A stretch of 64,000 nt of DNA from Streptomyces albus subsp. chlorinus (GCF_013302895.1 NZ_VJOK01000001.1:1527415-1591414), one strand, 5' to 3'. Positions 45,765 through 57,132 are shown, counted from the stretch's first letter. The notes: generated by a model not told the origin, from the sequence alone. Translations and numbers: made by a program.

Positions 45765-46463
45765 GAGTGCGGGCAGCTCGGGCAGGGGCCCCCTCGCCGA
45801 CAGGCCGCTTCCGGTGGTCCGTCCGGTGAGCCAGCCGACCAGGGCGACGGGGGTGCCGGCCACCACGAGCGGACCGTCCTCCCCCGCCTCGGTGGCGCCG
45901 GTCCGCCATGTCGTGCCGTCCTCGGCGCGCAGCTCAAGGGCGACGGGGACGTTGGGGTGCCCGGCGAAGCGGCGGGCCATGTTCGCCAGCTCCCGGTCGA
46001 CGAAGGTGCCCGGCAGGTCCTGGAGGGTGTAGCCGATGCCGAGGTCCACGTGGTGCAGCTCGACCTCGATCCAGCGGCGGAAGGGGAGGGAGGAGGCGAG
46101 ATCCGTCACACCGTTGCGCAGGGTGACGGTGCGCTTCCAGTCGTCCTCACCGAGCGCGGCGAAGGCGCTCTCCAGGCGGGAGGCGGAGGCCCGGACGTCG
46201 TCCACCAGCTCGTCCAGGGTGCGGTGCGCGCCCTTCTGGATGTCGGCGTCGCGGGCCTCGGCGCTGACGTACATCGGGCGGCCCGCCAGGACGTTGACGA
46301 GGGCGTCGGCGTTGCGGGCGAGGTGGGCGAGCACGTGGGCGCGGGTCCAGCCTGGCAGCCGGGAGGGCCCGGCCACCTGCGAGGGCTCCAGTTTGACGGT
46401 GGCGCTGAGCAGGCGTCCGGTCGCGGTCCGTACGAGTTCGGCGTCGTGCGCGGGCGTCGTCAT
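45762..46463 (-). CDS. Maleylpyruvate isomerase/mycothiol-dependent DinB-fold protein
   Basis: This 233-residue four-helix protein has the MDMPI N-terminal pattern: LPGWTRAHVLAHLARNADAL with a metal-binding His near residue 48, and PFRRWIEVELHHVDLGIGYT supplying Glu and His ligands near 133-140. The C-terminal portion (ALELRAEDGTTWRTG) is the small alpha/beta domain of this group. Such proteins are mycothiol-dependent isomerases or transferases; the substrate is unknown. It is leaderless (TAGCTT 6 nt upstream) and shares direction with the MBL-fold gene, 9 bp away. Confidence 0.88.
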   Translation of the reverse strand: MTTPAHDAELVRTATGRLLSATVKLEPSQVAGPSRLPGWTRAHVLAHLARNADALVNVLAGRPMYVSAEARDADIQKGAHRTLDELVDDVRASASRLESAFAALGEDDWKRTVTLRNGVTDLASSLPFRRWIEVELHHVDLGIGYTLQDLPGTFVDRELANMARRFAGHPNVPVALELRAEDGTTWRTGATEAGEDGPLVVAGTPVALVGWLTGRTTGSGLSARGPLPELPAL

Positions 46464-46469
46464 GATCCA

Positions 46470-46475
46470 AAGCTA
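46470..46475 (-). promoter_or_regulatory. -10 box TAGCTT, leaderless promoter of the DinB-fold gene
   Basis: TAGCTT on the minus strand ends 6 nt before the ATG at 46463; no ribosome binding site is seen. Confidence 0.55.
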
Positions 46476-46520
46476 CGGGGCCACTCGTTCGTGTGGAAGA
46501 TGACGAGGCCGCCCGTAATT

Positions 46521-46541
46521 CGAAAACACGTGCTATAGAGT
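46521..46541 (+). promoter_or_regulatory. Candidate LexA/SOS box overlapping the uvrA -10 box
   Basis: CGAAAACACGTGCT (46521-46534) matches 11 of 14 positions of the Gram-positive SOS consensus CGAACRNRYGTTCG. It runs directly into TAGAGT (46536-46541), a good -10 hexamer about 118 bp before the uvrA start. Overlap of operator and promoter fits LexA repression of this DNA-repair gene. Confidence 0.45.
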
Positions 46542-46659
46542 CGAAGGCCGGCTCCGCTCCCGAAGCGCACGACACTCCGGGCGGCGCCGTCCTACTCTTG
46601 GTCGGGGACTCCCGCGGTGCGGCGGGCTCCCGTTCCTCACATGAAAGGTGCCGACAGGC

Positions 46660-49632
<2,973 letters not shown>

Positions 49633-49666
49633 CCGGCCGGCCGGACCGGACAGAAGAGGACGTAGA

Positions 49667-50110
49667 GTGCGGCGCGTGACGACGAGCAAGGAATCGCCGG
49701 CCACGCGCCGCACCGTGCTGTGCGGCGCCGCGCTGGCCGCGCTGGGGTTGACCGCCGCGGCATGCGGCGGAGGTGGGTCCGGGGGCTCCGGGGCCTCGGA
49801 AGGTCCCGACGAGCCCGTGGACCTGGGCGACGCGAAGGCCGTGCCGGTGGGCGGCGCCAAGCTGTACGCCGAGCAGAAGGTGCTGGTCTCGCAGCCGGAG
49901 GAGGGCGACTTCAAGGGGTTCAGCGCCGTGTGCACCCACCAGGGAAGCCTGCTGGGCGAGGTGGACGGGGACGTGGCCGTCTGCCCCATGCACGGGAGCC
50001 GTTTCCATGTGGACACGGGCGAGGTCGCCAAGGGTCCCGCCACCCAGGCGCTGCCGTCCGTCCCGGTGAAGGTGCGCGGCGGCAAGCTGATCGCCGGCCC
50101 GGAGAGCTGA
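49667..50110 (+). CDS. Exported Rieske [2Fe-2S] protein
   Basis: This 147-residue protein starts at GTG 49667 (GAGG 7 nt upstream). The N-terminus has a Tat-type twin-arginine and hydrophobic core (ATRRTVLCGAALAALGLTAA) ending at Cys-Gly-Gly, a likely lipidation or cleavage site, then a Gly/Ser linker. The Rieske fold carries the ligands CTHQGSLLGE and CPMHGSRFHVD (C-x-H...C-x2-H). It is 34 bp after uvrA and codirectional. Secreted Rieske proteins of this size recur in Streptomyces, and their partner oxidoreductase is unknown; membrane-anchored electron transfer is inferred. Confidence 0.88.
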   Translation: MRRVTTSKESPATRRTVLCGAALAALGLTAAACGGGGSGGSGASEGPDEPVDLGDAKAVPVGGAKLYAEQKVLVSQPEEGDFKGFSAVCTHQGSLLGEVDGDVAVCPMHGSRFHVDTGEVAKGPATQALPSVPVKVRGGKLIAGPES

Positions 50111-50160
50111 GGCCCCGGGGGCGGGCCGCGGGAACCGCGGGCGGGGCCCGACGCCGCGGC

Positions 50161-50358
50161 GGGTCCCAGGGGACGGGAGCCCCGGAGGCAGAAGTCTCCG
50201 GGACGGGACTCCCAAGGACGGGACTCCCAGAGGCGGAGTCCAAGGGACCGCAGTCGCAAGGACGGAAGCCTCGGGCGCGGAAGTCCCAGGGCCGGAAGCC
50301 TCCGGGGTGGCGGAAGTCCCAGGGGCAGAAGTCAGGGGCAGAAGTTCCAGGGGGAGAG
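50161..50358. repeat. Degenerate 15-bp minisatellite, about 13 units
   Basis: From 50171 the sequence falls into 15-bp units of the type GGACGGGACTCCCAG (50201 and 50216 differ at one base), with others such as CGCGGAAGTCCCAGG and GCCGGAAGCCTCCGG; one unit is 18 bp and one 13 bp. It fills the gap between two convergent genes and is not part of either. A frame open across it encodes only low-complexity Gly/Arg/Lys sequence. Confidence 0.85.
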
Positions 50359-50379
50359 AGCCTTCTGTGCCGGAGTGCC

Positions 50380-51876
50380 TCAGGAGCGGGGCCGCTCGCC
50401 GGGGGTGGAGGTCGCCACGCCGGTGCCCAGCGGCGGGGCGGTACCCGGACGGAGCCCTCCCCCGGTGGTACCGGGCTCCCCCTCGGACGGCCAGCGGCCT
50501 CCGTTCTGCCAGTACGCCCTGATCTCCTCCAGTTGCCGGCCCTTGGTCTCGGGCGCCACCCGGGCCATGAAGACCAGGGCGATCAGCGCCAGGGCGGCGA
50601 AGCCGCCGAAGGCCCAAGTGGCGCCGAGGCCCTCCAGCACAGAGGGGAAGAACTGGGCGACGAGGAAGTTCGCCGCCAGGTCCGCGGTGAGCATCACCGA
50701 GGCGCCCAGGGAGCGCAGCCGCGCGGGGAAGGCTTCCGAGGCGTAGACCCAGATGAGCGCGCCGAACCCGAAGTTGAACGCCGCGGTGAACAGGGCGATC
50801 GCACCGAAGCCGAGCCAGATCCCGGCTCCGCTGAGCGAGTGGGTGCCGAAGAGTGCGGCCAGCACGAGCAGGGTGGCCAGCATGGTGCCGATGCCCGAGA
50901 GCAGGACGACGCGGCGGCCGAGCCGGTCCACGACGAACAGGGCGGCGACCGTGGCGGCCAGCGAGACCAGCTCGACGATCGCGGGGAGCAGGAACGCCTG
51001 CCCGTCGCCGTGGAAGCCGAGGGTCCGGAAGATCTGCGGGCTGTAGTAGGTGACGGCGTTGATGCCGGTGATCTGACAGAAGAAGCCCATGCCGAGGACG
51101 AAGACCGTGGCGCGGAGGAAGGGGCGGCGGACCATCTGTCCCAGTGAGCCACCGCGGCCCCGCCGCTCGGTGCGCAGCTCGTGCTGGATGGCGGCGGTCT
51201 CGGCGAGCGGGTCCACGTCCGGGTCGGTGGCGGCCATCACGCGGGCCGCCTCGTCCACCCGGCCCTTGAGGAGGTACCAGCGGGGGCTGTCGGGCAGCCG
51301 CAGCAGCGGGATGACGACCAGGGCGGAGGGGATCGCGGCGAGGCCGAGCATGATCCGCCAGTGGCCGCCGCCGGACAGGCCCCAGTTGACGAAGTAGGTC
51401 AGCGTGATCCCGGCGACACAGGCCACCTGGTAGCCGGCGACCGCGGCGCCCCGCAGCCGGGCCGGGGTGGACTCGGCGATGAACAGGGGCGCCGCCACGA
51501 TGGAGACGCCGATCGTGACGCCCAGGCAGAAGCGCACCAGGTCGAGGACGAGGACCGTGGGTGAGAGGGCCGAGAGCGCGGAGAAGACGGCGTACGCGGC
51601 GGCGACGAGCACCATGGTGGGCTTGCGGCCGAGCGCGTCGGCGAGCCGTCCCGCGACCAGGGCGCCCAGGATGTTGCCGAGCACCAGGATGCTGTTGACG
51701 AACCCCGCCTCGCCCGCGCTCAGGTCGAAGTCCTCGCTCAGGAAGACCAGCGCGCCGGAGATGGAGCCGGTGTCGTAGCCGTAGACCACCCCCACGACCG
51801 CGCCGGTGAGCGCGATCATGCGGCCGGCGCGGTAGCCGGAGGAGAGTGGGGGCGGGGCGGTGGGCGGTGCTGCCAT
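50380..51876 (-). CDS. Sugar porter (SP) family MFS transporter
   Basis: This 498-residue 12-helix transporter shows the sugar porter signatures GAVVGVVYGYDTGSISGALV in helix 1, GRLADALGRKPTMVLVAAAY after helix 2, PARLRGAAVAGYQ, PDSPRWYLLKGR after helix 6, QITGINAVTYYSPQIF in helix 7 and APETKGRQLEEIRAYW after helix 12. It is likely a proton:monosaccharide or polyol symporter. The ATG at 51876 (GAAGGG 8 nt upstream) is preferred; the frame stays open 74 codons further but as Arg-rich non-MFS sequence. Its stop lies about 20 bp from the minisatellite. It is divergent from the glycosidase gene. Confidence 0.92.
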   Translation of the reverse strand: MAAPPTAPPPLSSGYRAGRMIALTGAVVGVVYGYDTGSISGALVFLSEDFDLSAGEAGFVNSILVLGNILGALVAGRLADALGRKPTMVLVAAAYAVFSALSALSPTVLVLDLVRFCLGVTIGVSIVAAPLFIAESTPARLRGAAVAGYQVACVAGITLTYFVNWGLSGGGHWRIMLGLAAIPSALVVIPLLRLPDSPRWYLLKGRVDEAARVMAATDPDVDPLAETAAIQHELRTERRGRGGSLGQMVRRPFLRATVFVLGMGFFCQITGINAVTYYSPQIFRTLGFHGDGQAFLLPAIVELVSLAATVAALFVVDRLGRRVVLLSGIGTMLATLLVLAALFGTHSLSGAGIWLGFGAIALFTAAFNFGFGALIWVYASEAFPARLRSLGASVMLTADLAANFLVAQFFPSVLEGLGATWAFGGFAALALIALVFMARVAPETKGRQLEEIRAYWQNGGRWPSEGEPGTTGGGLRPGTAPPLGTGVATSTPGERPRS

Positions 51877-52076
51877 GGTGCGGGCCCTTCGGTGCGTCCT
51901 GGCGGCCTGTCGTCCGACGCGGCCGGTGCGCGGTGGCGGCGGCCGGGGTGCCGAGGGCACCGTGGGGCCGTCCGCCCGCCGTCGTATGCCGTCGGACGCT
52001 GCCGCACGCCGTCGGATGCGTACTCCTGGGAGGGGTTCGAGGCGTTCGAGGGGGCAGGGGGTGCGTGGTCGTGCAA

Positions 52077-52145
52077 GGTTTCCGCTGGTTTCGCGCAACT
52101 GTCAACAGAGACGCGGGCGATTTTGCGCGTTCATGAGCGGAAACC
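52077..52145. promoter_or_regulatory. Inverted GGTTTCCGC/GCGGAAACC pair around a possible porter promoter
   Basis: Two 9-bp half-sites in opposite orientation, 51 bp apart, flank the minus-strand TTGACA hexamer at 52100-52105. Such an arrangement could let a LacI-type or other sugar regulator loop the DNA. The role is inferred from symmetry only. Confidence 0.3.
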
Positions 52146-52269
52146 ACTCCGATACGTCGGAAAAGGGCAGTCGTGGGGTCCGTTCGAGTCAGGGCGGCCC
52201 CTATTCCGCGCCCGTTACGCCGCATGCGCCTCCGCCAGACTGATGTTTCCCCCGACTTCGCTCCCGCCC

Positions 52270-52285
52270 TCTGGTGTAGACCGGT
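52270..52285 (+). promoter_or_regulatory. DasR-responsive-element-like site
   Basis: TCTGGTGTAGACCGGT matches 13 of 16 bases of the dre consensus ACTGGTCTAGACCAGT as I remember it, including the central TGGT-TAGACC core. It lies 70 bp upstream of the glycosidase start. DasR senses glucosamine-6-phosphate and controls N-acetylglucosamine use, so a site in front of a NAGPA-type glycosidase makes functional sense. Confidence 0.45.
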
Positions 52286-52354
52286 CCCCCTTGGGACCCT
52301 GTGCGGCACTGTGCGCAGAAAGTGCCGAGAACACAGGTCTTCGTGGGGGACGTT

Positions 52355-55300
52355 GTGAGACAAGTCCACGCACGCGCCAACCGGTCCACGACACGCGGAA
52401 GACTCGCCCGGTCGCTGCTGCCCGCGGCGGCCGTCTCCGCGCTGCTGACCGGCCTCCTGCCGGCCGGCATCACACTGGCGGCCACGCCCGCCATCCCGTC
52501 CGCCCGGCAGGCGGCACCGGCCGCCGCACCACCCGCCGTGGCCGACCGCAGCCCCGCAGCCCACGGCAGTTCCATGGCCGACGGCGACGGCATGGAACTC
52601 TCCCGCACCACCCGCCCCCTCGCACCCGGCGCCTCGCTCACCTCCTTCTCCCGCCTGGAGTCGGACAAGTGGCTGCGGGCCGACGCGCTCTCGCTGGAAC
52701 TCGGCAGCGCCGAGAGCGGCACGAGCGCCGACTACCTGTCCACCGGCAAGGTCTCCGAGCGGCGCACCGTCAGCCGGCTGGCCGCCGCGCACAAGCCCGG
52801 CAAGGGGCGCCGCACCATCGCGGCGATCAACGCGGACTTCTTCGACATCAACGAGACGGGCGCTCCCCTCGGACCGGGGATCGACAACGGCGCACCGACC
52901 CACTCCCCCGCCCCGGGCACCTCCGAGGCGGCCGGGATCGGCCCCCGGGCGGCCGGCCGCATCCTGGACCTGTACTTCGAGGGAACGGTCACCCTCCCCG
53001 GGGGTGCCGCCCCGCTCGCCGGACGGAACGCCGCGAACGTGCCGGAGGGCGGCATCGGCCTGTACGACTCGCACTGGGGCGACGCCGACCGGGCGCTGAC
53101 GGTCGATCAGGAACCGAAGGTGACCGAGGTGACGGTCGAGGACGGCAAGGTCGCCTCCGTCGCGGAGAAGCCCGGAAAGGGTGACATCCTTGACGGGACG
53201 ACCGTTCTGCTGGGCCGGGGAGCGGGTGCCGCCCGGCTGGCCGCCCTGCGCCCCGGCGACCCGGTGGCCGTCGAGTACCGGGTGCGCACCGACGACGGCT
53301 CCCCGGTGCCGCGAACCGCGGTCGGCGGCCGGGGCCTGCTGGTCGTGGACGGGAAGCCGCAGAACTGGGACGGCAGGCCGAACAACACGGCGGCGCCGCG
53401 CACCGCGGTCGGGTTCTCCAAGGACGGCGGCACCATGCACGTGCTGACCGTGGACGGCCGCCAGGCGGCCTCCGGCGGCGTGACCCTCACCGAACTGGCG
53501 CTGATGATGACGAGGCTGGGCGCCCACAACGCCCTCAACCTCGACGGCGGCGGCTCCTCCACCCTGCTGGCCCGCGAGCCGGGCTCCGACACCCTGCGGC
53601 TGGAGAACTCCCCCTCCGACGGCGAGGAACGCGAGGTGCCCAACGGTCTGGCGCTGACCGCTCCCGAAGGTTCGGGGCGGCTGAGCGGCTACTGGGTGAA
53701 GACGGCCCTCGACCCGGACCGGGCCCCGACCGCCGACACCGTGCCGGGCGGCCACCCGGACCGGGTCTTCCCCGGTCTGCGGCGCACCCTGACCGCCGCC
53801 GCGTACGACGAGACCTACGGGCCCGCCACCGGAGCGCCCCGCCCCTCCTGGCACACGGCACGGCCCCGCGTGGGCCGCGTCGAGGGCAGGGCCGACGGGA
53901 GCGGCGTCTTCCACGCCCGCCGCGGCGGCACCACCGAGGTGACCGCGCGCGGGGGCGCCACGAACGGCTCCGCCAAGGGCTCGGTGACGCTGCGGGTCCT
54001 CGGGGAGCTGGACCGCGTCCGGCCCACCACGGACCGGGTCGGGCTGGCGGACGGCCACGCCAAGGGCTCGTTCGGGCTGGTCGGCTACGACGCGGACGGC
54101 AACAGCGCACCGATCGAACCGGCCGACGCACGGCTCTCGTACGACCGTTCGCTGTTCTCCGTCGTGCCCGACCAGGACGCGGCGGGCGGCGGGTTCACCG
54201 TCACCCCGCGCTCCGGTCAGGAGTCGGCCTCCGGCACGGTGACCGTCACGGTGCGCGGGAAGACGACACGGCTGGCCGTCACCGTCGGGCTGCGGGAGCA
54301 GACGGTCGCGGACTTCGACGACGCTTCCGCGTGGAAGTTCAGCGCGGCCCGTGCCACCGGATCGGTGGCGCCCGAACCGTCCGGCAAGGAGGGCGGCGGA
54401 CTGAAGCTCAGCTACGACTTCACCCAGTCGACCGCCACCCGCGCCGCCTACGCCACCCCGCCCGCCGACCGGTCGATTCCCGGCCAGCCACGCGGCTTCA
54501 CCCTGTGGATCAGAGGGGACGGCTCCGGTGCCTGGCCCTCGCTCCACCTCAAGGACGCGGCCGGCACCGACCAGGTGCTGCGCGGACCGCTGGTGGACTG
54601 GCGCGACTGGCGCCAGGTCACCTTCGACGTACCCGAAGGAGTGGCATACCCGCTGACACTGCGCCGCTTCTACCTGGCCGAGACCCGACCCCAGGCGCAG
54701 TACAAGGGCCAGGTGGTGCTGGACGAACTCGTGGCGCGCACCCCGCCCGATGTCGCCCTTCCGGCCGCCGGGCGCCCGCACGACCCGCTGGTCTCCACGG
54801 CAGCCGAGGTGGCCGGGCGCGACTGGCGGTTCGCGGTGATGTCGGACGCGCAGTTCGTGGCCCGTGACCCGGACAGCGAGGCGGTACGGCAGGCACGCCG
54901 CACCCTGCGGGAGATCCGCGCGGCCCGCCCGGACTTCCTGGTCGTCAACGGCGACCTGGTGGACGAGGGATCGCCGGCGGATCTGGCGTTCGCCCGGAAA
55001 CTGCTGACCGAGGAGCTGGGCGACGCCCTCCCCTGGTACTACGTCCCCGGCAACCACGAGGTGATGGGCGGCTCCATCGCCGATTTCGTCAAGGAGTTCG
55101 GCCCCGCGCAGCGCACGTTCGACCACAAGGGCACCCGGTTCCTCACCCTCGACACCTCGTCGCTGACGGTGCGCGGCGGCGGGTACGGGCAGTTCCAGGA
55201 ACTGCGGCGGCAGCTGGACGAGGCGGCGCGGGACCGCCGCGTCACCTCGGTCGCCGTCATCCAGCACGTGCCCCCGCGCGATCCGACGCCGCAGCAGGCC

Positions 55301-55882
55301 AGCCGGCTCACCGACCGGATGGAGGCCGACCTGCTGGAGGACTGGCTGTCCCGCTTCCGCGCCCGCTCGGGCAAGGGCGCGGCCTTGGTCGCCGGGCACG
55401 TGGGGACCTTCGACGCCTCCCGGGTGGACGGCGTGCCCTACCTCGTCAACGGCAACGCGGGGAAGTCGCCCGCCGCCCCACCGGACCAGGGCGGGTTCAC
55501 CGGGTGGTCGCTGCTGGGCATCGACAAGGGCCGGCCGCACCGGGACGGCGACTGGCTCTCCGTGCAGACCCGCGCCCACGTGGACCGGCTGACGCTCCAG
55601 GCCCCCGAGCGGCTGTCGGTGGGCGGCAGCGGCACGGCGTCGGCCACTGTCGAACAGGGCACCGGCCCGGGCGCGCGCCGGGTGCCGGTCGGCTGGCCGG
55701 TCAGCGCGGACTGGCCGGGTTCGGCGGGGCTGTGTGTGCGGGGCAGCGTGCCCCGGGGGCGGTGTGTGGCCGGGTACGACCCAAAGAGCGGTGTGCTGCG
55801 CGGGCGCGCGCCGGGCACCGTCACGCTGTCGGTGCTCGTCAACGGGGTGAGGGCCGAGCAGAAGGTGACCGTCACCCGCTGA
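52355..55882 (+). CDS. Secreted phosphodiester glycosidase (NAGPA-like) fused to a metallophosphoesterase
   Basis: This 1175-residue protein has an N-terminal signal sequence (RSLLPAAAVSALLTGLLPAG, then ITLAA). Residues about 150-430 form a phosphodiester glycosidase domain of the NAGPA/DUF2233 type: AAINADFFDINETGAPLGPG near 157, RTAVGFSKDGGTMHVLTVDG near 350, and NALNLDGGGSSTLLAREPGS near 395. Ig-like and beta-sandwich segments follow (about 440-800). Residues about 820-1080 are a calcineurin-like phosphoesterase (VNGDLVDEG, YYVPGNHEVMGG, VAGHVGTFDA); its first motif reads MSDAQF, with Gln where the metal-binding His is usual. A terminal beta domain ends the protein. The GTG at 52355 has GGGGGA upstream. 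It may remove sugar-1-phosphate caps or act on cell-wall phosphodiesters; inferred. Confidence 0.85.
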   Translation: MRQVHARANRSTTRGRLARSLLPAAAVSALLTGLLPAGITLAATPAIPSARQAAPAAAPPAVADRSPAAHGSSMADGDGMELSRTTRPLAPGASLTSFSRLESDKWLRADALSLELGSAESGTSADYLSTGKVSERRTVSRLAAAHKPGKGRRTIAAINADFFDINETGAPLGPGIDNGAPTHSPAPGTSEAAGIGPRAAGRILDLYFEGTVTLPGGAAPLAGRNAANVPEGGIGLYDSHWGDADRALTVDQEPKVTEVTVEDGKVASVAEKPGKGDILDGTTVLLGRGAGAARLAALRPGDPVAVEYRVRTDDGSPVPRTAVGGRGLLVVDGKPQNWDGRPNNTAAPRTAVGFSKDGGTMHVLTVDGRQAASGGVTLTELALMMTRLGAHNALNLDGGGSSTLLAREPGSDTLRLENSPSDGEEREVPNGLALTAPEGSGRLSGYWVKTALDPDRAPTADTVPGGHPDRVFPGLRRTLTAAAYDETYGPATGAPRPSWHTARPRVGRVEGRADGSGVFHARRGGTTEVTARGGATNGSAKGSVTLRVLGELDRVRPTTDRVGLADGHAKGSFGLVGYDADGNSAPIEPADARLSYDRSLFSVVPDQDAAGGGFTVTPRSGQESASGTVTVTVRGKTTRLAVTVGLREQTVADFDDASAWKFSAARATGSVAPEPSGKEGGGLKLSYDFTQSTATRAAYATPPADRSIPGQPRGFTLWIRGDGSGAWPSLHLKDAAGTDQVLRGPLVDWRDWRQVTFDVPEGVAYPLTLRRFYLAETRPQAQYKGQVVLDELVARTPPDVALPAAGRPHDPLVSTAAEVAGRDWRFAVMSDAQFVARDPDSEAVRQARRTLREIRAARPDFLVVNGDLVDEGSPADLAFARKLLTEELGDALPWYYVPGNHEVMGGSIADFVKEFGPAQRTFDHKGTRFLTLDTSSLTVRGGGYGQFQELRRQLDEAARDRRVTSVAVIQHVPPRDPTPQQASRLTDRMEADLLEDWLSRFRARSGKGAALVAGHVGTFDASRVDGVPYLVNGNAGKSPAAPPDQGGFTGWSLLGIDKGRPHRDGDWLSVQTRAHVDRLTLQAPERLSVGGSGTASATVEQGTGPGARRVPVGWPVSADWPGSAGLCVRGSVPRGRCVAGYDPKSGVLRGRAPGTVTLSVLVNGVRAEQKVTVTR

Positions 55883-55958
55883 CCGGCCGTCCGGGCATCC
55901 CCGCGCTCCCGCCGGAAGCGACCCGCCCCCGCCCCACCGGCAGGCGGAGGGGAAGTGC

Positions 55959-56003
55959 CCCGGCCCCGCCCCCTACCGGAAGGGGTGACGGGGCGGGGCC
56001 GGG
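55959..56003. terminator. Hairpin between convergent genes
   Basis: 14-bp arms CCCGGCCCCGCCCC (55959-55972) and its complement (55990-56003) lie between the glycosidase stop and the terC stop, so they can serve both strands. Confidence 0.8.
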
Positions 56004-56046
56004 AGCCCGGGCCGGGCGGTGCCGGGCCGGGCCCGGGAGGCCGGGG

Positions 56047-57132
56047 TCAGGAGTCCACTTCCGCCTTGCGGGCGGCCTCGGCTTCCCGGGTCCTCTCGGT
56101 GCCTTCGGCGCCCCCGTCGCCGTCCGAGGACTCCGCCCCCGCACCCTCCGGCCGCCCGGCCGACGCGGCGCGCTCGCCCTCCCCGGCCTTGGCCTGCTTG
56201 CTGGAGGCCATCAGGGAGGTGATCGTGGTGACGATCAGCACGGCGCAGATGACACCCAGCGAGACCGGGATGCTGATCTCCGGCACGTGCACTCCGGTCT
56301 CGTGCAGGGCGTGCAGCACCAGCTTGACGCCGATGAAGCCGAGGATGACCGACAGCCCGTAGGACAGGTGCACCAGCTTCTTCAGCAGACCGCCGATGAG
56401 GAAGTACAGCTGCCGCAGGCCCATCAGGGCGAAGGCGTTGGCGGTGAAGACGATGTACGGGTCCTGCGTCAGGCCGAAGATGGCCGGGATGGAGTCCAGC
56501 GCGAAGAGGACGTCGGTGGTACCGATCGCGAGCATCACGATCAGCATCGGCGTCATCAGCCGCTTGCCGTTCTCCAGGATCGTCAGTTTGGTGCCGTGGT
56601 ACTTGTCGGTGGACGGGAAGCGGCGCTCGATGGACTTGAGCAGCCGGTTCTCCTCGAAGTCCTCCTCCTCGTCCGCGCGGGCCTCCTGGATGAGCTTCCA
56701 CGCCGTCCAGATGAGGAAGGCGCCGAAGAGGAAGAAGACCCAGGAGAAGGTGGAGATGATCGCGGCGCCGGCCGCGATGAAAATGCCGCGCAGCACCAGC
56801 GCTATGAGGACACCGACCATCAGCACGCGCTGCTGGTAGATGGTGGGGACCGCGAACTTCGCCATGATCAGGACGAAGACGAAGAGGTTGTCCACACTCA
56901 GCGACTTCTCGGTGATGAAGCCCGCGAAGAACTCCCCGGAGGCCTGACCTCCTCCGAACAGGAAGACGCCGAGCCCGAAGAGGGCGGCGAGGACGATCCA
57001 GACGGTCGTCCAGATCCCGGCCTCCTTGAGGGAGACCTCGTGCGGCTTGCGGCCGCCGATGAAGAAGTCGACAGCGATGAGGGCGCACAGACCGACGATG
57101 GTCAGCACCCAGACGGACGGGGAAACGTCCAT
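56047..57132 (-). CDS. TerC-family integral membrane protein
   Basis: This 361-residue protein has about nine transmembrane segments with acidic metal-site residues inside the membrane: EKSLSVDNLFVFVLIMAKFA and GTTDVLFALDSIPAIFGLTQ, the two TerC signatures. YIVFTANAFALMGLRQLYF and LILGFIGVKL-like SVILGFIGVKLVLHALHETG follow. The C-terminal 50 residues are an acidic and basic low-complexity tail. TerC proteins export or load Mn during metalation of secreted proteins and interact with TerD/TerB proteins in the tellurium-resistance system. The ATG at 57132 has GGAGGA 6 nt upstream. Last of a leftward group with the two TerD-type genes. Confidence 0.92.
   Translation of the reverse strand: MDVSPSVWVLTIVGLCALIAVDFFIGGRKPHEVSLKEAGIWTTVWIVLAALFGLGVFLFGGGQASGEFFAGFITEKSLSVDNLFVFVLIMAKFAVPTIYQQRVLMVGVLIALVLRGIFIAAGAAIISTFSWVFFLFGAFLIWTAWKLIQEARADEEEDFEENRLLKSIERRFPSTDKYHGTKLTILENGKRLMTPMLIVMLAIGTTDVLFALDSIPAIFGLTQDPYIVFTANAFALMGLRQLYFLIGGLLKKLVHLSYGLSVILGFIGVKLVLHALHETGVHVPEISIPVSLGVICAVLIVTTITSLMASSKQAKAGEGERAASAGRPEGAGAESSDGDGGAEGTERTREAEAARKAEVDS

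Larger units (their letters stand above)
51877..52354. other. Divergent intergenic region, sugar porter to glycosidase
   Basis: This 478-bp region holds an inverted pair GGTTTCCGC (52077-52085) and GCGGAAACC (52137-52145), a minus-strand TTGACA (52100-52105) that may be the porter -35 box, the DasR-like site at 52270-52285 and a GGTCCC-CCTT-GGGACC hairpin (52283-52298). GCCGTCGGATGC-like words repeat near 51976-52020. No coding sequence is credible. Confidence 0.55.

Noticed and set aside
52100-52354. PHO box before the glycosidase gene
   Set aside because: GTTCATGAGCG near 52130 lacks a second in-phase 11-nt unit, so a PhoP site is not supported.
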